64,000 nt of DNA from Pseudomonas sp. H1h (GCF_000633255.1 NZ_AYMJ01000026.1:1-64000); one strand, 5' to 3'. Positions 8,317 to 17,598 are shown, counted from the first letter of the stretch. Program-made: numbers and translations. The notes: a model not told the origin generated them from the sequence alone.

Positions 8317-8340
8317 AGCGGGAGCCTCGCGGCTCCCGCT
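8317..8340. other. intercistronic stem-loop between atpA and atpG
   Basis: AGCGGGAGCC and GGCTCCCGCT form a perfect 10-bp stem with a TCGC loop in the 50-base gap between atpA and atpG. No T-run follows on the minus strand, so it is unlikely to be a terminator. An mRNA processing or stability element is more likely, given the unequal subunit needs of the complex. That role is inferred. Confidence 0.6.
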
Positions 8341-8345
8341 GCGGC

Positions 8346-9890
8346 TTACCAGGTTTGGGTGGCCTTGAACTTCTCGATACCGGCTTTCATGCCAGCGTCG
8401 ATTTCGTCATTGAAGTCACCTTTAACGTTGATCTTGGCCATCAAATCGGCGTGATCGCGGTTGAAGAAAGCAATCAGCGCTTGTTCGAAGCTGCCGATCT
8501 TGGCGATTTCAATGTCAGTCAGGAACCCACGCTCAGCGGCATACAGCGACAGCGCCATGTCAGCGATCGACATAGGTGCGTATTGCTTCTGCTTCATCAG
8601 CTCGGTAACGCGCTGACCATGCTCAAGTTGCTTACGGGTCGCTTCGTCCAGGTCAGAAGCGAACTGGGCGAATGCCGCCAGTTCACGGTACTGAGCCAGA
8701 GCGGTACGGATACCACCGGACAGCTTCTTGATGATCTTGGTCTGAGCGGCACCACCCACACGGGATACCGAAACACCGGCGTTCACTGCAGGGCGGATGC
8801 CCGAGTTGAACATGGCCGATTCCAGGAAGATCTGACCGTCGGTGATGGAAATCACGTTGGTCGGAACGAACGCGGAAACGTCGCCAGCCTGGGTTTCGAT
8901 GATCGGCAGTGCGGTCAGGGAACCGGTTTTGCCGGTCACTGCGCCGTTGGTGAACTTCTCTACGTATTCTTCCGAAACGCGGGATGCACGCTCCAGCAGA
9001 CGGGAGTGGAGATAGAACACGTCGCCTGGGTAAGCTTCACGGCCTGGTGGACGGCGCAGCAGCAGGGAAATCTGGCGGTAAGCCACTGCTTGCTTGGACA
9101 GATCGTCATAAACGATCAGCGCGTCTTCACCGCGGTCGCGGAAGAATTCACCCATGGTGCAACCGGAGTACGGTGCCAGGAATTGCAGCGCAGGAGATTC
9201 CGAAGCACTGGCAGCCACGATGATCGTGTTGGCCAGGGCGCCGTTTTCTTCCAGCTTGCGAACCACGTTGGCGATGGTCGATTGTTTCTGACCGATTGCT
9301 ACGTAGACGCAGAAAATGCCGCTGTCTTTCTGGTTGATGATCGCGTCGATCGCCAGAGCGGTTTTACCGATCTGACGGTCACCGATGATCAGCTCACGCT
9401 GGCCACGGCCGACAGGGATCATCGCATCGACAGCCTTGTAGCCAGTCTGTACAGGCTGGTCTACCGACTTACGCCAGATCACGCCCGGTGCAACTTTCTC
9501 GACCGCGTCGGTCTCGGTGTTGCCCAGTGGACCTTTGCCGTCAACAGGGTTACCCAGTGCGTCGACTACGCGACCCAGCAGTTCCTTACCCACCGGAACT
9601 TCGAGGATGCGGCCAGTGCACTTGGCGCTCATGCCTTCAGCCAGAGACTGGTAAGCGCCCAGTACAACGGCACCTACGGAGTCTTGCTCCAGGTTGAGGG
9701 CCATACCGTAGACGCCGCCCGGAAACTCGATCATCTCGCCGTACATGACGTCGGCCAGACCGTGAATCCGCACGATGCCGTCAGATACGCTGACGACAGT
9801 GCCTTCGTTACGGGCTTGGGAGGTCACATCGAGCTTGTCGATGCGGCCCTTGATAATTTCACTTATTTCGGAAGGATTGAGTTGCTGCAT
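8346..9890 (-). CDS. atpA: ATP synthase F1 alpha subunit
   Basis: The 514-residue alpha subunit of F1, binding nucleotide at the non-catalytic sites. The P-loop reads GDRQIGKT, with Ile where E. coli has Thr. The family segments SLLLRRPPGREAYPGDVFY and VSVSRVGGAAQTK are intact. The N-terminus MQQLNPSEISEIIK fits the helix that contacts the delta subunit. It follows atpH by 21 bases. Confidence 0.98.
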   Translation of the reverse strand: MQQLNPSEISEIIKGRIDKLDVTSQARNEGTVVSVSDGIVRIHGLADVMYGEMIEFPGGVYGMALNLEQDSVGAVVLGAYQSLAEGMSAKCTGRILEVPVGKELLGRVVDALGNPVDGKGPLGNTETDAVEKVAPGVIWRKSVDQPVQTGYKAVDAMIPVGRGQRELIIGDRQIGKTALAIDAIINQKDSGIFCVYVAIGQKQSTIANVVRKLEENGALANTIIVAASASESPALQFLAPYSGCTMGEFFRDRGEDALIVYDDLSKQAVAYRQISLLLRRPPGREAYPGDVFYLHSRLLERASRVSEEYVEKFTNGAVTGKTGSLTALPIIETQAGDVSAFVPTNVISITDGQIFLESAMFNSGIRPAVNAGVSVSRVGGAAQTKIIKKLSGGIRTALAQYRELAAFAQFASDLDEATRKQLEHGQRVTELMKQKQYAPMSIADMALSLYAAERGFLTDIEIAKIGSFEQALIAFFNRDHADLMAKINVKGDFNDEIDAGMKAGIEKFKATQTW

Positions 9891-9911
9891 TGCTCTGCTG
9901 CCCCTTCAAAC

Positions 9912-10448
9912 TCAAGATTTCAATGCTTCGGCAAGTTTCGCGATTTTGCCGCGAATCGAGCCATCGATAACCAGGTCGCCGGCGCGGATCACGACACCAC
10001 CTATAAGGGCAGCATCCTCCGCAACTTGCAGGCGCACTTCCCGGTTGAGTCGTGCACTGAGAACCTTGGCGAGTTTGTCTTGCTGTTCTTGGTTCAATGC
10101 AAATGCACTGGTCACTTCAACGTCTACCGACTTCTCTTGTTCGGCCTTGTACAGGTCGAAAAGAGCGGCAATCTCCGGCAGAAGCGGGAGACGGTCGTTT
10201 TCGGCAACGACATTGATGAAGTTCTGTGCCTTGGCATCAAACTTGTCGCCGCACACGTCAATAAACGTGGCGGCCTTTTCTGCGCTCGTCAGTCGCGGGG
10301 CCTTGAGCACGCGCTGCATGGTGTCATCTTGTGACACCGCTGCAGCCAGGCCGAGCATGGCTGACCAATTGGCCAGTTGCTGGTGGGCCTGAGCGTGCTC
10401 GAAGGCCGCCTTAGCGTAAGGTCGGGCCAACGTGGTCAGTTCTGCCAT
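9912..10448 (-). CDS. atpH: ATP synthase F1 delta subunit
   Basis: The 178-residue delta subunit forms part of the peripheral stalk between F1 and the b subunits. It begins MAELTTLARPYAKAAFEHA, a typical OSCP/delta N-terminal helical domain, and ends with GVVIRAGDLVIDGSIRGKI, the conserved C-terminal motif. It lies between atpF (12 bases) and atpA. Confidence 0.97.
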   Translation of the reverse strand: MAELTTLARPYAKAAFEHAQAHQQLANWSAMLGLAAAVSQDDTMQRVLKAPRLTSAEKAATFIDVCGDKFDAKAQNFINVVAENDRLPLLPEIAALFDLYKAEQEKSVDVEVTSAFALNQEQQDKLAKVLSARLNREVRLQVAEDAALIGGVVIRAGDLVIDGSIRGKIAKLAEALKS

Positions 10449-10460
10449 GATCGCCCTCGC

Positions 10461-10931
10461 TTAGATTTCAGCAGCCAGTTGGTTAACCAGCTCTGCGTGC
10501 GCGTTTTGATCGATTGTGGCACCCAGGATCTTCTCGGCGCCGCCGACAGCCAGCAAGCCCACTTGGGCGCGCAGCTTGTCTTTGACACTGTTCAGTTCCT
10601 GTTCGATCTCGGCTTGAGCCTGAACCTTCACACGGTCAGCATCGACACGGGCCTTTTCAACGGCCTCTTCGACAATCTGGTTACCGCGTTTCTTGGCTTG
10701 CTCGATGATTTCAGCTGCCTGAGCTTTCGCTTCGCGCAGTTGCTGACCCGCTTTCTCTTGGGCCAACTCCAGGTCGCGAGCTGCACGGCTGGCAGCGTCC
10801 AGACCATCAGCGATCTTCTTTTGACGTTCGTGCAGAGCAGCGATGACCGGAGGCCATACGAACTTCATGCAGAACAGTACAAAAATCAGGAACGCAACGG
10901 ACTGGCCAATCAGGGTCGCATTAATGTTCAC
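10461..10931 (-). CDS. atpF: ATP synthase F0 b subunit
   Basis: The 156-residue b subunit. One N-terminal membrane segment (about residues 5-26, LIGQSVAFLIFVLFCMKFV) anchors a long charged helix rich in Ala, Glu, Lys and Gln (about 30-150) that dimerises as the peripheral stalk. It lies between atpE and atpH as expected. Confidence 0.97.
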   Translation of the reverse strand: MNINATLIGQSVAFLIFVLFCMKFVWPPVIAALHERQKKIADGLDAASRAARDLELAQEKAGQQLREAKAQAAEIIEQAKKRGNQIVEEAVEKARVDADRVKVQAQAEIEQELNSVKDKLRAQVGLLAVGGAEKILGATIDQNAHAELVNQLAAEI

Positions 10932-10990
10932 GCCAACACCTCGCAGTTACGTTGTCCATCACATCAAATTACTCGGAAAAATCCGGGTAA

Positions 10991-11248
10991 TTAGCCAGCG
11001 ATCTGACCAACGAACGGGTTCGCAAAGGTGAAGAACAGAGCGATACCAACACCGATCATGGTTACGGCGTCGAGCAGACCGGCAACGATGAACATTTTAA
11101 CTTGCAGCATTGGAACCATTTCTGGCTGACGCGCTGCGCCTTCCAGGAACTTGCCGCCCAGCAGGCCGAAACCAATTGCGGTACCCAGTGCGCCCAGGCC
11201 GATCAACAGTGCAACAGCGATAGCGGTTAGACCAACTACAGTTTCCAT
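10991..11248 (-). CDS. atpE: ATP synthase F0 c subunit
   Basis: The 85-residue proteolipid that forms the rotating c-ring. It is two membrane helices joined by the polar loop ARQPE (residues 39-43). Asp60 in AGLLDA is the ion-carrying carboxylate. The surrounding residues are those of a proton-type c subunit; no sodium-binding signature was seen. Confidence 0.97.
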
Positions 11249-11335
11249 CTTTCCTCCCGACTTTTACGTCGTATGGTTTAGGTTTTTTAGATTAAAGCGG
11301 TAAAACAAATCGTTTCAGAGGCCCGGTTAAGAGCC

Positions 11336-11357
11336 CCCTCCCGTTTGACCGGGAGGG
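11336..11357. other. intercistronic stem-loop between atpB and atpE
   Basis: CCCTCCCG and CGGGAGGG form an 8-bp G+C stem around TTTGAC in the 133-base gap between atpB and atpE. There is no following T-run on the minus strand. It may protect the downstream atpE message, which must be made in large excess; that is an inference from position. Confidence 0.5.
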
Positions 11358-11381
11358 ACATCAGATCAGCCGAGGCTGCTC

Positions 11382-12251
11382 TTAATGGTTTTCTTCGTGC
11401 GCCATCGACAGGTAGACGATGGTCAGCATCATGAAGATGAACGCCTGCAGGGTGATGATCAGGATGTGGAACACTGCCCACGCCCACTGCAGAACAACGC
11501 CCAGGCCGCTCAGCCAGAGCAGACCGCTGCCGAACATCACAGCGATCAGAATGAACACCAGCTCGCCGGCATACATGTTGCCGAACAGACGCAGAGCCAG
11601 GGAGATCGGCTTGGCGATCAGGGTCACGAATTCCAGCAGGAAGTTCACCGGGATCAGCAAGGCTTGAACGAAGATGTTCTTGCTGCCGAACGGGTGCAGG
11701 GTCAGTTCGCCGATGAAGCCGCCGAGGCCCTTGACCTTGATGCTATAGAAAATGATCAGTGCGAAAACCGAGAACGCCATGCCCAGGGTCGCGTTCGGGT
11801 CGGTAGTCGACACGGCGCGGAACGGGATGTGGTGGTCGCCGGTGATCAGGATGGCCAGCTGAGGAATCCAGTCGACCGGTACCAGGTCGACGGCGTTCAT
11901 CAGGAACACCCAGACGAAGATGGTCAGTGCCAGCGGTGCAATCACCGGGCTACGGCCATGGAAGCTGTCTTTCACGCTGCCATCGACGAATTCGACCAGT
12001 ACTTCAACGAAGTTCTGCAGGGCACCAGGTTGACCGGAAGTCGCCTTCTTTGCCGCCATGCGGAAAAGGAAAACGAAAATCAGGCCCAGTGCGACCGACC
12101 AGCCGAGGGTATCGACGTGGAAAGCCCAGAAGCCCATTTCTTTGGCTTCTGCTGCGGAATGGGCAAAGCCCCAGCCGCCGTTAGGTAGCTGACCGAAGGT
12201 CAGGTTCTGCAAGTGGTGCTGGATATAGCCCGAAGCGGTTGTTTCTGCCAT
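11382..12251 (-). CDS. atpB: ATP synthase F0 a subunit
   Basis: The 289-residue membrane a subunit that forms the proton half-channels against the c-ring. It has about six hydrophobic segments. The helix with ISLALRLFGNMYAGEL carries the essential Arg. The C-terminus is AHEENH. It follows atpI by 16 bases. Confidence 0.97.
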   Translation of the reverse strand: MAETTASGYIQHHLQNLTFGQLPNGGWGFAHSAAEAKEMGFWAFHVDTLGWSVALGLIFVFLFRMAAKKATSGQPGALQNFVEVLVEFVDGSVKDSFHGRSPVIAPLALTIFVWVFLMNAVDLVPVDWIPQLAILITGDHHIPFRAVSTTDPNATLGMAFSVFALIIFYSIKVKGLGGFIGELTLHPFGSKNIFVQALLIPVNFLLEFVTLIAKPISLALRLFGNMYAGELVFILIAVMFGSGLLWLSGLGVVLQWAWAVFHILIITLQAFIFMMLTIVYLSMAHEENH

Positions 12252-12267
12252 GGTTGCCTCAAACGCC

Positions 12268-12675
12268 CTAAGGTCTCGAAAGTCTTGTTCTCATCAGCAG
12301 GGGAGCGAACCAGCTGACCGACTGAGTCAGCACGAAGGCACCGAATACTGCGATCGGCGCCAATGGCTTCACACCTGCAAACACCAGTGCAAACAGCACT
12401 GCCGTCAAAATCAGTTTGCCTGCCTCGCCGGCATAAAATGACCGGACGATGGACTGGGCTGCTCGGGCGCCGGAAAACCGAAATGCCTTGTGAGCGAAAT
12501 AAACATTGGGCAGCAAGGCTATCAGGCCTCCGCAAAGTCCCGAGTATCCGGCAACGACTCCGTGCCATTGCCAGAGCGCCAAAGCGGCAATGAGCAAAAT
12601 GACAAATTGAGCCATCAACACCGGAAAAACCGCCAGGCGATGGAACGGCAGGCGGTTTGGCTTGCGGGTTTCCAT
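12268..12675 (-). CDS. atpI: ATP synthase protein I
   Basis: A 135-residue membrane protein at the head of the atp operon. It has four hydrophobic segments and a basic N-terminus (METRKPNRLPFHR). AtpI proteins help c-ring assembly and may carry magnesium; they are not part of the final enzyme. The start is placed at the ATG at 12673-12675, with GGAG about 10 bases upstream; a GTG directly before it is the alternative. This is the first gene of the operon, so the operon promoter should lie in 12676-12800, but no convincing -35/-10 pair was found. Confidence 0.85.
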   Translation of the reverse strand: METRKPNRLPFHRLAVFPVLMAQFVILLIAALALWQWHGVVAGYSGLCGGLIALLPNVYFAHKAFRFSGARAAQSIVRSFYAGEAGKLILTAVLFALVFAGVKPLAPIAVFGAFVLTQSVSWFAPLLMRTRLSRP

Positions 12676-12752
12676 CACGATTGCTCTCCAATGGTCGGCT
12701 GCCAGAATTCAATAACTTGGCATAATTTGTGCCGACAAAATGCGCGCAGAGT

Positions 12753-12774
12753 ATAGGGGCGGTTCTGCCCCTAT
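12753..12774. terminator. hairpin between parB and atpI
   Basis: ATAGGGGC and GCCCCTAT form a perfect 8-bp stem with a six-base loop in the 148-base gap between parB and atpI. It may slow read-through from parB into the atp operon. No T-run follows directly on the minus strand, so the terminator call is weak. Confidence 0.4.
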
Positions 12775-12823
12775 TCAACTGTCAGGTAGTGATTTCCGAC
12801 TGCGCGCTACATGAGGAAATGTT

Positions 12824-13696
12824 TCAGCGGATGTGTGCGAGCACACCCTGAAGCTCATCGAGGGAGTTGTAACCGATGACCAACTGGCCCTTTCCCTTCT
12901 TTCCGTGGCGAATCTGCACCGCAGAGCCTAGGCGCTCGGCCAGACGCTGCTCAAGGCGAGCGATATCCGGGTCGGGTTTGGCTGCTTCCACAGGCTCCGG
13001 TTTGCCGCTCAACCACTGGCGAACCAGTGCTTCAGTCTGGCGCACGGTCAGGCCGCGTGCGACAACATGTCGCGCCCCTTCCACCTGCTGATTGTCCGGC
13101 AAGCCGAGCAAAGCACGGGCGTGGCCCATTTCCAGGTCGCCGTGGGACAGCATGGTCTTGATGACTTCAGGCAGGGCAATAAGCCGTAACAGGTTAGCCA
13201 CAGTCACGCGGGACTTACCCACAGCCTCGGCAACCTGTTGCTGAGTGAGCTGGAATTCCTGCTGCAGGCGCTGCAGGGCGACCGCTTCTTCGATCGGGTT
13301 CAGGTCTTCACGCTGGATGTTCTCGATCAGCGCAATGGCGATCGCGGTTTCATCCGGCACATCGCGGACCATGGCCGGGATGGTTTCCTGACCGGCCTGT
13401 TGGCTCGCGCGCCAGCGGCGCTCACCGGCGATGATTTCAAAGCGGCCACCGCCAATCGGGCGTACCACGATCGGCTGCATCACGCCTTGAGACTTGATCG
13501 ACTGCGCCAGCTCTTCGAGCGCCTGCGGATCCATGTCGCGGCGTGGCTGGTATTTGCCACGCTGCAGCAGGTCCAGCGGCAAGTGTTGCAGTTCACGGGT
13601 ATCCGCCTGCGCAGCCTGTTCTTCCAGCGCGCTGACTGTCGGACCACTCAGCAGTGCATCCAGTCCACGTCCGAGACCTCGTTTCTTGACGGCCAT
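12824..13696 (-). CDS. parB: chromosome-partitioning protein ParB
   Basis: The 290-residue ParB/Spo0J protein binds parS, spreads along DNA as a CTP-dependent clamp and works with ParA to separate newly copied origins. It starts MAVKKRGLGRGLDALL, then has the ParB N-terminal nuclease-like/CTP-binding domain with GERRWRAS (about residue 95), a helix-turn-helix region (about 150-190, LTQQQVAEAVGKSRVTVANLL without gaps) and a C-terminal dimerisation part. A perfect parS site for it lies in recF at 25840-25855. Nine bases separate it from parA. Confidence 0.97.
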   Translation of the reverse strand: MAVKKRGLGRGLDALLSGPTVSALEEQAAQADTRELQHLPLDLLQRGKYQPRRDMDPQALEELAQSIKSQGVMQPIVVRPIGGGRFEIIAGERRWRASQQAGQETIPAMVRDVPDETAIAIALIENIQREDLNPIEEAVALQRLQQEFQLTQQQVAEAVGKSRVTVANLLRLIALPEVIKTMLSHGDLEMGHARALLGLPDNQQVEGARHVVARGLTVRQTEALVRQWLSGKPEPVEAAKPDPDIARLEQRLAERLGSAVQIRHGKKGKGQLVIGYNSLDELQGVLAHIR

Positions 13697-13705
13697 GGGG
13701 ATTCC

Positions 13706-14503
13706 TTAAGTTGGCTGAGCAGCGGCGATACGTGAATTTTTGCGCTGACGGCGAACCATCTCGCCCGCCAGGGCCAGGTAGGCCAGCGCGCCGCGCGATT
13801 GCTTGTCGTAGGCCAGTGCCGGCATACCGTAGCTTGGCGCTTCGGCCAGGCGGATATTGCGCGGGATCACTGTGTCGTAGAGCTGCTCGCCGAAGTGTTC
13901 CTTGAGCTGCGCCGACACATCGTTCATCAGGCTCAGGCGCGGGTCGTACATGGTGCGCAGCAAACCTTCGACCTTCAGGTTCGGGTTCAACAGTTCAGCG
14001 ATGCGCTTGATGTTATCCACAAGGTCGCTCAAGCCTTCGAGCGCAAAGTATTCGCACTGCATGGGGATAATGACCCCATCAGCGGCGACCAGTGCGTTGA
14101 GCGTGAGCATCGACAGCGAGGGTGGGCAGTCGATCAAAATGTAATCGTAGTTCTCACGGATCGGCGCCAGCGCACTGCGCAGACGGCTTTCCTTCATCTG
14201 CATTTCCAGCAGGACCACTTCGGCCGCAGTCAGGTCGCGGTTGGCCGGCAGCAGTTGATAACCGCCGTGCTCGGAGTAGTGCATGGCCTGGGCCAGATCG
14301 CACTCGCCGATCAGCAGGTCGTAGACCGAGTTTTCCAGGCCATGTTTATCCACACCGCTACCCATGGTGGCGTTGCCCTGTGGATCTAGATCGATCAACA
14401 GCACCCGGCGCTTTGTCGCGACCAGGGATGCTGCGAGGTTGATGCAGGTGGTGGTCTTGCCCACACCACCTTTCTGGTTCGCTATCGCGAATACCTTAGC
14501 CAT
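13706..14503 (-). CDS. parA: chromosome-partitioning ATPase ParA
   Basis: A 265-residue Walker-type ATPase that moves ParB-parS complexes across the nucleoid. The deviant Walker A motif KGGVGKTT lies at residues 11-18, and the switch and Walker B region reads YDYILIDCPPSLS. The ATG at 14501-14503 is chosen because MAKVFAIANQKGG is the usual N-terminus. The gene is 18 bases after rsmG, in an mnmG-rsmG-parA-parB operon common in Pseudomonas. Two exact DnaA boxes lie within it (14013-14021, 14346-14354). Confidence 0.97.
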   Translation of the reverse strand: MAKVFAIANQKGGVGKTTTCINLAASLVATKRRVLLIDLDPQGNATMGSGVDKHGLENSVYDLLIGECDLAQAMHYSEHGGYQLLPANRDLTAAEVVLLEMQMKESRLRSALAPIRENYDYILIDCPPSLSMLTLNALVAADGVIIPMQCEYFALEGLSDLVDNIKRIAELLNPNLKVEGLLRTMYDPRLSLMNDVSAQLKEHFGEQLYDTVIPRNIRLAEAPSYGMPALAYDKQSRGALAYLALAGEMVRRQRKNSRIAAAQPT

Positions 14504-14521
14504 TCTTGCTTGTGTTCCCAA

Positions 14522-15166
14522 TCATGCCGTGCGGCGCAGTATCAGCAGATGGCGTTGGCCTTGGCAACCGGGTACGGCCAGGGCGTGTTCGCTATCGAGT
14601 TTGAAGTCTGCCGGCAATGCTACCAGCTCATCGGCCGGATGAACGCCCTTCATTGCCAGCCAGCGCGTATCGGCATCGCCGAGGTGGCGAGTCCAGTGGG
14701 TGAAGTTCTCCATGCTGCTGAACGCCCGGGAAATGATCCCGTTGAACGGTTGGGCAGGCTGGAAGGCTTCAACGCGACTGTGGATAACTTGCAGGTTATC
14801 CAGTTTGAGTTCGAGTTTGACCTGAGTCAGGAAGCGGGTTTTCTTGCCGTTGCTGTCCAGACAGGTCACTTGCGAGTCCGGATACAGGATCGCCAACGGG
14901 ATCCCCGGCATGCCGCCGCCGCTGCCGACGTCGAGCCAACGGCCGTTTTCGATGAAAGACATCACGCTCAGACTATCGAGCAAATGACGCGAGACCATTT
15001 CGTCGGGATCGCGCACCGCTGTCAGGTTGTAGGCCTGGTTCCATTTGATCAACAGGGCCAGGTAACCCAGCAGCAATTCGTGCTGGGTTGCGCTGAGATT
15101 GACACCGAGCTTGCGGGCTCCTGTGGATAACTCTTCGGCGTGTTGCGAAGTGACCTTAGAACTCAA
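14522..15166 (-). CDS. rsmG: 16S rRNA (guanine-N7) methyltransferase
   Basis: A 214-residue SAM-dependent methyltransferase (GidB) that modifies G527 of 16S rRNA; loss gives low-level streptomycin resistance. The SAM-binding motif I is WLDVGSGGGMPGIPLAI (about residues 76-92). It overlaps the 3' end of mnmG by 4 bases, so translation is probably coupled. Two exact DnaA boxes lie in it (14779-14787, 15122-15130). Confidence 0.96.
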   Translation of the reverse strand: MSSKVTSQHAEELSTGARKLGVNLSATQHELLLGYLALLIKWNQAYNLTAVRDPDEMVSRHLLDSLSVMSFIENGRWLDVGSGGGMPGIPLAILYPDSQVTCLDSNGKKTRFLTQVKLELKLDNLQVIHSRVEAFQPAQPFNGIISRAFSSMENFTHWTRHLGDADTRWLAMKGVHPADELVALPADFKLDSEHALAVPGCQGQRHLLILRRTA

Positions 15167-17064
15167 GCGCTTTGCTCCAACTGACGGCCCGCGCCGCGTT
15201 TTTTCAAATGAATCATCAACAGCGAAATCGCTGCCGGCGTCACGCCCGGGATCCGCGAAGCCTGGCCAAGCGTCTCCGGACGCGTCGCACCGAGCTTGCT
15301 CTGGATCTCCTTGGAGAGACCGGAAATGTTGGTGTAATCGATATCCACAGGCAATTTCGTGTCTTCACTGGCGCGCAGACGGGCGATTTCGTCCTGCTGA
15401 CGGTCGATGTAACCGGCGTATTTGGTCTTGATTTCGACCTGCTCGGCGACCTGGGGATCTTCGGCGCCGTTGCCGGTCACTTCGACCAGACCAGCGTAGT
15501 CGATTTCCGGACGACTCAAGAGGTTGAGCAAGTTGTATTCGTGAGTCAGCGGCGTGCCGAATTTCTCGGCAATCGCATCGCCCTGCTGCGTATTTGGGCG
15601 AACCCAGGTGCTTTTCAGGCGCTGTTCTTCCAGTTCGATGCTTTCGCGCTTCTTGCAGAACGCCGCCCAACGCGCGTCATCGACCAGGCCGAGTTCGCGA
15701 CCTTTTTCGGTCAGACGCAGGTCGGCGTTGTCCTCACGCAGGATCAGGCGGTACTCGGCACGGGAAGTGAACATGCGGTACGGCTCTTGGGTGCCGAGGG
15801 TGATCAGGTCATCGACCAACACGCCGATGTACGCTTCATCGCGACGCGGGCACCAGGCTTCTTTGCCCTTGGCGCGCAGTGCGGCGTTGGCCCCGGCCAG
15901 CAAACCCTGGGCACCAGCTTCTTCGTAACCGGTGGTGCCGTTGATTTGCCCGGCGAAGAACAGACCGCCGATGACTTTGGTTTCCAGGCTGTATTTCAAG
16001 TCGCGCGGATCGAAGTAGTCGTACTCGATCGCATAACCCGGACGCACGATGTGCGCGTTTTCCATGCCGCGGATCGATTGCACGATCTGCAATTGCACGT
16101 CGAACGGCAAGCTTGTGGATATCCCGTTCGGATACAGCTCATGGGTGGTCAGACCTTCCGGTTCGATGAACACCTGATGGCTTTCCTTGTCGGCAAAGCG
16201 ATGGATCTTGTCTTCGATCGACGGGCAGTAACGCGGACCGATGCCCTCGATTTCGCCGGCAGCGGAATACATCGGCGAACGATCAAGGTTCGCGGCAATG
16301 ATTTCGTGAGTGCGGGCGTTGGTGTGGGTGATCCAGCAACTGACCTGCCGTGGATGCTGCTCTTTGTTACCCATGAACGACATCACCGGGATCGGCGTAT
16401 CGCCTGGTTGCTCGGTCATCACCGAGAAATCCACAGACTTGCCATCGATACGCGGCGGCGTACCGGTTTTCAGGCGACCGACACGCAATGGCAGTTCACG
16501 CAGGCGGTGAGCCAGTGCGATCGACGGCGGATCACCGGCACGACCGCCGGAAAAATTCTGCAAGCCGATGTGGATAAGTCCGCCGAGGAACGTCCCCGTG
16601 GTCAACACCACGGAATCAGCGAAGAACCGCAGACCCATTTGCGTGACAACACCGCGCACCTGTTCCTGCTCAACGATCAGATCGTCGGCGGCTTGTTGAA
16701 ATATCCACAGGTTCGGCTGGTTCTCCAGAATTTCGCGGACAGCGGCCTTGTACAGAATCCGGTCGGCTTGCGCACGGGTGGCACGCACGGCCGGGCCTTT
16801 ACGGCTGTTCAACACGCGAAACTGGATGCCGCCCAAATCGGTGGCGATGGCCATCGCGCCGCCGAGGGCATCGATTTCCTTGACCAGATGGCTTTTGCCA
16901 ATGCCACCGATGGCCGGATTGCAGCTCATGGCACCGAGGGTTTCCACGTTATGCGTCAGCAACAGGGTTTTTGCCCCCATACGTGCTGAGGCCAGTGCTG
17001 CCTCGGTACCGGCATGACCGCCGCCGATGACGATCACTTCAAAACGGGAAGGGAAATCCACCAC
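15163..17064 (-). CDS. mnmG: tRNA uridine-5-carboxymethylaminomethyl modification enzyme MnmG
   Basis: A 633-residue FAD protein (GidA) that, with MnmE, modifies U34 of certain tRNAs. The N-terminal dinucleotide fold reads VIGGGHAGTEAALASARMG (about residues 11-29). The SCNPAIGGIGKSHLVKEID segment and a C-terminal helical domain for MnmE and tRNA contact follow. The start is one of two adjacent GTG codons (17059-17064) following GAGGTG. It is the first gene after the DnaA-box-rich gap and heads the mnmG-rsmG-parA-parB operon. Confidence 0.97.
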   Translation of the reverse strand: MVDFPSRFEVIVIGGGHAGTEAALASARMGAKTLLLTHNVETLGAMSCNPAIGGIGKSHLVKEIDALGGAMAIATDLGGIQFRVLNSRKGPAVRATRAQADRILYKAAVREILENQPNLWIFQQAADDLIVEQEQVRGVVTQMGLRFFADSVVLTTGTFLGGLIHIGLQNFSGGRAGDPPSIALAHRLRELPLRVGRLKTGTPPRIDGKSVDFSVMTEQPGDTPIPVMSFMGNKEQHPRQVSCWITHTNARTHEIIAANLDRSPMYSAAGEIEGIGPRYCPSIEDKIHRFADKESHQVFIEPEGLTTHELYPNGISTSLPFDVQLQIVQSIRGMENAHIVRPGYAIEYDYFDPRDLKYSLETKVIGGLFFAGQINGTTGYEEAGAQGLLAGANAALRAKGKEAWCPRRDEAYIGVLVDDLITLGTQEPYRMFTSRAEYRLILREDNADLRLTEKGRELGLVDDARWAAFCKKRESIELEEQRLKSTWVRPNTQQGDAIAEKFGTPLTHEYNLLNLLSRPEIDYAGLVEVTGNGAEDPQVAEQVEIKTKYAGYIDRQQDEIARLRASEDTKLPVDIDYTNISGLSKEIQSKLGATRPETLGQASRIPGVTPAAISLLMIHLKKRGAGRQLEQSA

Positions 17065-17133
17065 GCACCTCGTGCCTGCTTAAGTAGGTAATTCAGGAAT
17101 AGTTTGAGATCAGGTTTCTGAACCTGGTCGACA

Positions 17134-17139
17134 AGTATA
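17134..17139 (-). promoter_or_regulatory. weak -10 candidate upstream of mnmG
   Basis: On the minus strand TATACT lies 70 bases before the mnmG start. The hexamer at the correct 17-base spacing is TTCTTT, a poor -35. This is only a candidate for the promoter of the mnmG-rsmG-parA-parB operon. Confidence 0.25.
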
Positions 17140-17186
17140 GGGACTTCGCCCTTCCTAAAGAACCCTTTGCACAAAATTTAACCAGC

Positions 17187-17475
17187 TGTGGAGAACTCGA
17201 AGTTAAAAGAATAAAAAAGAGAGAAATTTATAAAACCTTTGTTTTTATGTTTATTCTTACTGACCGACCTTTCTGTGGATAGATCGCTACAACCCTTGTT
17301 ATTCAATGTGTACAGAGTTTCAAAACCCTGTTATCAGGTGCCAATGAGGCCCTTGGATAACCGGTTTAAGCCTGTGGATGAATGGGGTGGTTATCCACAG
17401 AGGCAGTTATATCCAGTTTTGAAGCCCTGTTATCAACTGACCTCATTGCCAGTTATTCACAGGGCTTAATCCACA
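17187..17475. other. DnaA-box cluster between mnmG and mnmE (second origin-like region)
   Basis: The 549-base gap between mnmG and mnmE holds one exact DnaA box TTATCCACA (17391-17399), one TTATTCACA (17453-17461), and four single-mismatch boxes: TGTGGAGAA 17187-17195, TGTGGATAG 17274-17282, TGTGGATGA 17373-17381 and TAATCCACA 17467-17475. An AT-rich stretch spans 17197-17260. Pseudomonas is known to have autonomously replicating fragments from both the rpmH-dnaA region and this neighbourhood. Whether it initiates in the chromosome cannot be told from sequence. Confidence 0.75.
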
Positions 17476-17559
17476 GAAAAGGTCTGTACGAGAAACACAC
17501 GGGCACAAAAAATCCGCTCAGGGAGAAGGAATCTGCCCGGCACTGGAACAAGGTGTAGA

Positions 17560-17598
17560 GAAAAAGGGAGGCAGGCAGGCCGCGAACGGGCCTGCCTG
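17560..17598 (-). terminator. Rho-independent terminator of mnmE
   Basis: CAGGCAGGCC (17572-17581) pairs with GGCCTGCCTG (17589-17598). On the minus strand a TTTTT run follows after five bases. It lies 16 bases past the mnmE stop and keeps transcription out of the DnaA-box region. Confidence 0.8.

Noticed and set aside
8283..10334. A 683-codon plus-strand frame opposite atpA-atpH
   Set aside because: It spans two conserved genes in antisense and shows no recognisable domain.
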